A stretch of DNA of 64,000 nucleotides from Arthrobacter sp. E3 (GTDB lineage: Bacteria; Actinomycetota; Actinomycetes; Actinomycetales; Micrococcaceae), in the NCBI RefSeq assembly GCF_017353415.1, contig NZ_JAFMPX010000008.1, positions 1-64,000 of the forward strand, given 5' to 3'. Positions 60,175 through 64,000 of the stretch are shown in pieces. The notes under the pieces are model-generated. The model had not been told where the DNA came from and did no database searches. It saw only the letters and a program-made list of their open reading frames with translations. How positions within the stretch are numbered: position 1 is the stretch's first letter; each line of letters starts with the position of its first letter. The translations under genes and the position numbers were made by a program.

Positions 60175-62950
60175 GATGACTAGGCTGGCACCTGTGAGCG
60201 AATCTGCCAAGACGGCCCCCCAGAACACTGTTGCAACCACCCCCGGCAATGGGGTCCCTGACGGCCAAACCCCGCGCCTGCTGGTACTTGACGGGCACTC
60301 CATGGCGTTCCGCGCCTTTTATGCCATGCCAGCGGATAAGTTTGTCACCGACTCCGGCCAGTACACAAACGCGGTCCACGGTTTCACGGCCATGCTGCTG
60401 ACCATGATCAGGCAGCAGAAGCCCACCCACGTCGTGGTGGCCTTCGACCTCGACACGCCCACTTTCCGCTCGCTTGAATACACCGAATACAAGGGCGGGC
60501 GCAACAAGACGCCTGAGGAGTTCTACGGCCAGATCGACCTGATCATCAAGGTCATGGCCGCCATGCGCATCCCCACCATCTCGGTGGACGGCTTCGAAGC
60601 GGACGACATCATCGCCACCCTCTCCACGCAGGGCGAGGCGGCAGGCTGGGATGTGCTGGTGGTCTCCGGCGACCGTGACGCCTTCCAGCTGATCACCGAC
60701 AAGGTTTCGGTGCTGTACCCGAAGAAGGGCATCTCCGACATTCCGCCGATGGACGCGGCGGCCGTGGAAGCTAAATACTTTGTGCCGCCGAACCGTTACT
60801 CGGACTTGGCGGCTTTGGTGGGGGAGACGGCTGACAACCTTCCCGGCGTACCAGGTGTTGGGCCCAAGACGGCGGCCAAATGGATCAACCAGTATGGCGG
60901 GCTTGAAGGCATCCTGGAGAACTTGGATGCCATCGGCGGGAAAGTGGGCGAATCGTTGCGTGCGCACGTCGACGACGTCAAGCGCAACCGCCACCTGAAC
61001 CACTTGCTGCGCGACATGGACCTGCCCGTGGCTCTGGAAGACATGGAACTGCAGGCCCCGGACCGTGAGGCCGTGGAGGAACTGTTCGACTCGCTGCAGT
61101 TCAATACCCTGCGCAAGCGCCTCTTTGACCTTTTCGGTGCCGAGGAAGAGTCCGACGCCGGTGAAACCCACCACGTGCCCGCCCACCGCGTAGTGGTTGA
61201 AGCATCTGAACTGCAGCACTGGCTGACCGCGGATGGTGTTGACGGCGTGACAACAAACAGCGCGGTAGCCGTTGACGTGAACAGTGAACCCGTGGGCTTG
61301 GCCCGTGAAGCAACGGCCGTGGCGCTGGTACGCAACGATTCCGCCGTCGTGGTTGATCTGCGCACCGCCGACGCCGAATTGGAATCCACGCTCGCTGCCT
61401 GGTTGATGTCCGAGGCGCCCAAGGTGGTCCACGAGTACAAGGAAGCGCTGAAGGCCCTCTCAGTGCGCGGGTTGTGGCTGGCAGGGGTGCAGGATGACAC
61501 CTCACTGTCCGGCTACCTTATCCAGCCCGACCGCCGCAGCTACGAACTGAACGAGCTGAGCCAGGTCCACCTGAAGATCAGCTTCGACAATGGAGCTGCG
61601 GAGCCGCCGGGCCAGCTGGAGCTGGGCTTGGAAGCGGACACCTCCTTGGCAGAGGCCGTGCAACGCGGCTATGTCGCACTCCTGCTGAGCGAACACTTTG
61701 GCCCGCTGCTGGAAGAACGTGGCGCTGCCGTGCTGCTGCGGGACATGGAACTGCCGTTGGCGGCCGTGCTGGCTCAGATGGAACTGACCGGCATTGGCGT
61801 TTCACAGGACCGCCTGGCTACCCTGCTGGCCGATTTCACCGCTGCAATGAACGCCGCACAGCAGGCAGCTTTCGCCGCGATCGGGCACGAAGTGAACCTT
61901 GGCTCGCCCAAGCAGTTGCAGGAAGTCTTGTTTGAGGAGCTTGGGCTGCCCAAGACGAAGAAGATCAAGACCGGCTACACCACCGATGCGGCGTCCCTGA
62001 AGACGTTGTTGGAAAAGACCGGACATGAGTTCCTGGCCCAGCTCATGGCCCACCGCGAAGCGTCCAAGCTCAAGCAAATGGTCGAGACCCTGAAGAAGTC
62101 CGTGGCGGATGACGGGAGAATCCACACCACGTATGCGCAAAACGTGGCAGCAACCGGGCGTTTGTCCTCAAACAACCCGAACCTGCAAAACATCCCGGTT
62201 CGTTCAGAAGAGGGACGCCGCGTCAGGGACATCTTCGTTGTCAGCGAGGGCTACGAATGCCTGCTGGCCGCTGACTACTCGCAGATTGAAATGCGCATCA
62301 TGGCCCACCTTTCCGGTGATGCCGGGCTCATCCAGGCGTATGCCGAGGGTGAGGACCTGCACAGATACGTCGGCTCGCACGTCTTTGGCGTTGCGCCGGA
62401 AGAAGTTACCTCGGCCATGCGCTCAAAGGTGAAGGCCATGTCCTACGGCCTGGCCTACGGACTGACCAGCTTTGGCCTGTCCAAGCAGCTGGAAATCTCC
62501 GTCGATGAGGCAAGGACGCTGGTCAAGGACTACTTTGACCGCTTTGGCGGGGTCCGCGACTACCTGCGCGGCGTCGTCGAACAAGCCCGCATCGACGGTT
62601 TCACGTCCACGATTGAAGGACGACGCCGCTACCTGCCCGACCTTTCCAGCGCCGACCGGCAGCTGCGGGAACTGGCCGAGAGGGTGGCCCTGAACTCTCC
62701 CATCCAGGGATCGGCCGCGGACATCATCAAGCACGCCATGCTGGGTGTGGCCGCGGAACTGAAGGACAAGGACTTCAAGTCACGGATGCTGCTGCAGGTC
62801 CATGACGAATTGATCCTCGAAGTGTGGCCGGGCGAACTCGATGCCGTCAAGGCCTTGGTGGTGGATCAGATGGGCGCTGCGGCGGAGCTGAAGGTTCCGC
62901 TCGATGTGCAGCTGGGCTTGGGCGCCAGCTGGAACGAGGCAGGCCACTGA
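60173..62950 (+). CDS. polA: DNA polymerase I
   Basis: Repair and Okazaki-fragment polymerase, about 925 residues. Domains in order: 5' nuclease (LLVLDGHSMAFRAFYA near 37, DGFEADDIIATL, GVPGVGPKTAAKW), a degenerate 3'-5' exonuclease region (about 350-540) and the polymerase domain with motif A DYSQIEMR, motif B RSKVKAMSYGLAYG and motif C QVHDELILE. In the exonuclease region the usual DxE and Tyr-x-x-x-Asp residues are not retained (for example DVNSEPVG), so proofreading is likely absent, as in other actinobacteria. The exact start is uncertain: ATG 60173, ATG 60176 or GTG 60194 are all in frame and near the family's N-terminus. Confidence 0.95.
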   Translation: MMTRLAPVSESAKTAPQNTVATTPGNGVPDGQTPRLLVLDGHSMAFRAFYAMPADKFVTDSGQYTNAVHGFTAMLLTMIRQQKPTHVVVAFDLDTPTFRSLEYTEYKGGRNKTPEEFYGQIDLIIKVMAAMRIPTISVDGFEADDIIATLSTQGEAAGWDVLVVSGDRDAFQLITDKVSVLYPKKGISDIPPMDAAAVEAKYFVPPNRYSDLAALVGETADNLPGVPGVGPKTAAKWINQYGGLEGILENLDAIGGKVGESLRAHVDDVKRNRHLNHLLRDMDLPVALEDMELQAPDREAVEELFDSLQFNTLRKRLFDLFGAEEESDAGETHHVPAHRVVVEASELQHWLTADGVDGVTTNSAVAVDVNSEPVGLAREATAVALVRNDSAVVVDLRTADAELESTLAAWLMSEAPKVVHEYKEALKALSVRGLWLAGVQDDTSLSGYLIQPDRRSYELNELSQVHLKISFDNGAAEPPGQLELGLEADTSLAEAVQRGYVALLLSEHFGPLLEERGAAVLLRDMELPLAAVLAQMELTGIGVSQDRLATLLADFTAAMNAAQQAAFAAIGHEVNLGSPKQLQEVLFEELGLPKTKKIKTGYTTDAASLKTLLEKTGHEFLAQLMAHREASKLKQMVETLKKSVADDGRIHTTYAQNVAATGRLSSNNPNLQNIPVRSEEGRRVRDIFVVSEGYECLLAADYSQIEMRIMAHLSGDAGLIQAYAEGEDLHRYVGSHVFGVAPEEVTSAMRSKVKAMSYGLAYGLTSFGLSKQLEISVDEARTLVKDYFDRFGGVRDYLRGVVEQARIDGFTSTIEGRRRYLPDLSSADRQLRELAERVALNSPIQGSAADIIKHAMLGVAAELKDKDFKSRMLLQVHDELILEVWPGELDAVKALVVDQMGAAAELKVPLDVQLGLGASWNEAGH

Positions 62951-63014
62951 CCCACTGAGGTATTGCACCCAAGCCGCAGCACCGACACGCAGCACAGACA
63001 ATGAAAGGCATCCC

Positions 63015-64000
63015 ATGCCGCAAAGCTACGAACCGGCCATCAACCGCCAGTCCCGCTCCTTTCCCTACGAACTGCGTTCCTTCCCTTCACGGTTGGTTGG
63101 AGGGAAGGTCCCTGCGGAGCTGGCGAAGTGGATGCAGGCCGTCACCTTGGGGTTCCATGGCGATACGCTCGGCGACGCGGAGATTGAACTGTACGCCACG
63201 TCCGCGGAGGTTGACGGGCAGGTGGTCACCGGCGCGTACCTCATTGACGCCAACGCTCCGGCGGGGGCCTGGGGACCGGCGTATCCGGTGGCGACCTACG
63301 CCTACCACCGCAAGAGCCTGAACGTCGGGGCGGGGACGCTGCTGCCGGTTCACCAGATCACCGGCGTGACAGTTCGGCCCAGCCACCGCCGTCGCGGCCT
63401 GCTGCGGGCCATGATGGGCTCCGACCTGGCCCAGGCCAAAGCAGCCGGCATCCCCATCGCCGCGCTCACGGCGTCGGAAGCGACCATCTACGGCCGCTTC
63501 GGCTTTGGCGTCGCCACGGACAACAGCACCATTGAAGTCACCGTCAAGGGCGGGCTCGATTTCATTGTGCCGGCTGCCGTGCATCGGGGTGTTGTGGAAA
63601 TTGCGGACGTCAGCACGGTGCGGGACCTGCACAATGAGATCTTTGCCCGCGTCCACGCCACCACTTACGGCTCTATTGGCCGTCAGGACATGTACAGGCT
63701 TTCGGCCTCCGGAGAGGCCAACTACGGGCTGGCCAAGCCCATGAAGAACATCCGAGCGGCGCTGCACTACGATGACGCGGGCACCGTCAACGGCTATGTG
63801 ACGTACCGTCCACGACGTGACAAGAAGCGCCCCAGCGTGGAAATTATCGACTTCCTGGCCGTCGACGATGCTGCGTACCTGGCGCTGTGGAACTACCTTG
63901 GCTCGCTGGACTTGATCGACGTCATCACGTGGGACTCCGCTCCCGTGGTGGACCCGCTCGAGTGGGCCATGGCCGCCAAGCGGCTCTATAAGCGCACCCT
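63015..64000 (+). CDS. Eis-family GNAT acetyltransferase, truncated by the window end
   Basis: N-terminal 328 residues of a two-domain acetyltransferase of the Eis type (GNAT plus SCP2-like C-terminal domain), which acetylate amines on aminoglycosides or other substrates. The acetyl-CoA loop is in VRPSHRRRGLLRAMM (about 122-136); TASEATIYGRFGFG is the conserved segment after it, and VEIIDFLAVDDAAYLALWNYL begins the second domain. ATG at 63015 with AAAGG at 6 bases. The frame is open to the last base of the window. It follows polA by 64 bases. Actual substrate unknown. Confidence 0.9.
   Translation, partial: MPQSYEPAINRQSRSFPYELRSFPSRLVGGKVPAELAKWMQAVTLGFHGDTLGDAEIELYATSAEVDGQVVTGAYLIDANAPAGAWGPAYPVATYAYHRKSLNVGAGTLLPVHQITGVTVRPSHRRRGLLRAMMGSDLAQAKAAGIPIAALTASEATIYGRFGFGVATDNSTIEVTVKGGLDFIVPAAVHRGVVEIADVSTVRDLHNEIFARVHATTYGSIGRQDMYRLSASGEANYGLAKPMKNIRAALHYDDAGTVNGYVTYRPRRDKKRPSVEIIDFLAVDDAAYLALWNYLGSLDLIDVITWDSAPVVDPLEWAMAAKRLYKRT

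Noticed and set aside
59945-61432. Open frame of 495 codons on the minus strand opposite polA
   Set aside because: Same shadow effect; the plus strand carries clear DNA polymerase I motifs and the antisense product is His/Gly/Val-rich without domains.

Overview
The window reads as chromosome of a high-G+C actinobacterium of the Micrococcaceae (Arthrobacter-like). The evidence is the ctaE-qcrCAB respiratory operon beside trpD, actinobacterial forms of QcrC, PolA and an Eis-type acetyltransferase, many GTG/TTG starts, and several genes whose -10 box sits 6-7 bases before the start codon, as in leaderless transcripts. There are no rRNA or tRNA genes and no CRISPR array.

Layout. 1-4421 (minus): ctaE-qcrC-qcrA-qcrB, the cytochrome bc1 complex plus oxidase subunit III; trpD diverges from it. 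5665-8752: cutC-like gene, stand-alone Lrp/AsnC ligand-binding domain, DUF3054 protein, small membrane protein, AAA ATPase and a decayed gene. 8765-10023: an intact IS630-family element. 10154-13942: MFS exporter, then a decaying pair made of a methyltransferase with no start codon and an XRE/cupin regulator running in frame into a DoxX-like gene. 14023-19174: GH27 alpha-galactosidase, a Mn/Fe ABC importer behind a DtxR-type operator, and an SGNH hydrolase; then the relic of a dihydrofolate-reductase-family gene. 19605-28173 (minus): a regulon made of a ROK regulator, an SsuCBA-like importer, a cysteine-type sulfatase and a wall-anchored GH20 hexosaminidase. 28185-40857: trpF, a nonsense-interrupted gene, membrane hydrolase, YqeY-like protein, a frameshifted membrane gene divergent from flotillin, MBL hydrolase, monooxygenase, hrpB, SDR, dps, YciO-type protein and YggS. 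41126-47753: class A PBP, Usp, heme o synthase, AMIN-like and Gmad2-LysM secreted proteins, PNPOx protein. 47857-52421: LacI regulator and a three-gene operon (Gfo/Idh/MocA - DUF993 - TIM barrel) behind a perfect operator. 52486-64000: PQQ-type sugar dehydrogenase, UDG-like protein, acyl-CoA ligase, aminotransferase, PiT phosphate transporter with a small partner, thioesterase, polA, and an Eis-type acetyltransferase cut by the window end.

How the genes work together. The respiratory genes (ctaE-qcrCAB and the heme o synthase at 44920) serve one bc1-aa3 branch. Two carbohydrate or sulfur scavenging systems each carry their own regulator and visible operator: the ROK/sulfatase/GH20 group and the LacI/Gfo-DUF993-TIM group. 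They are the best candidates for undescribed pathways; the substrate of neither can be read from sequence. The window also holds at least six lesioned genes (8298-8752, 12134-13017, 13016-13546, 19229-19541, 29043-29558, 31603-32296), so either this genome is losing accessory genes or some lesions are assembly errors in a draft.
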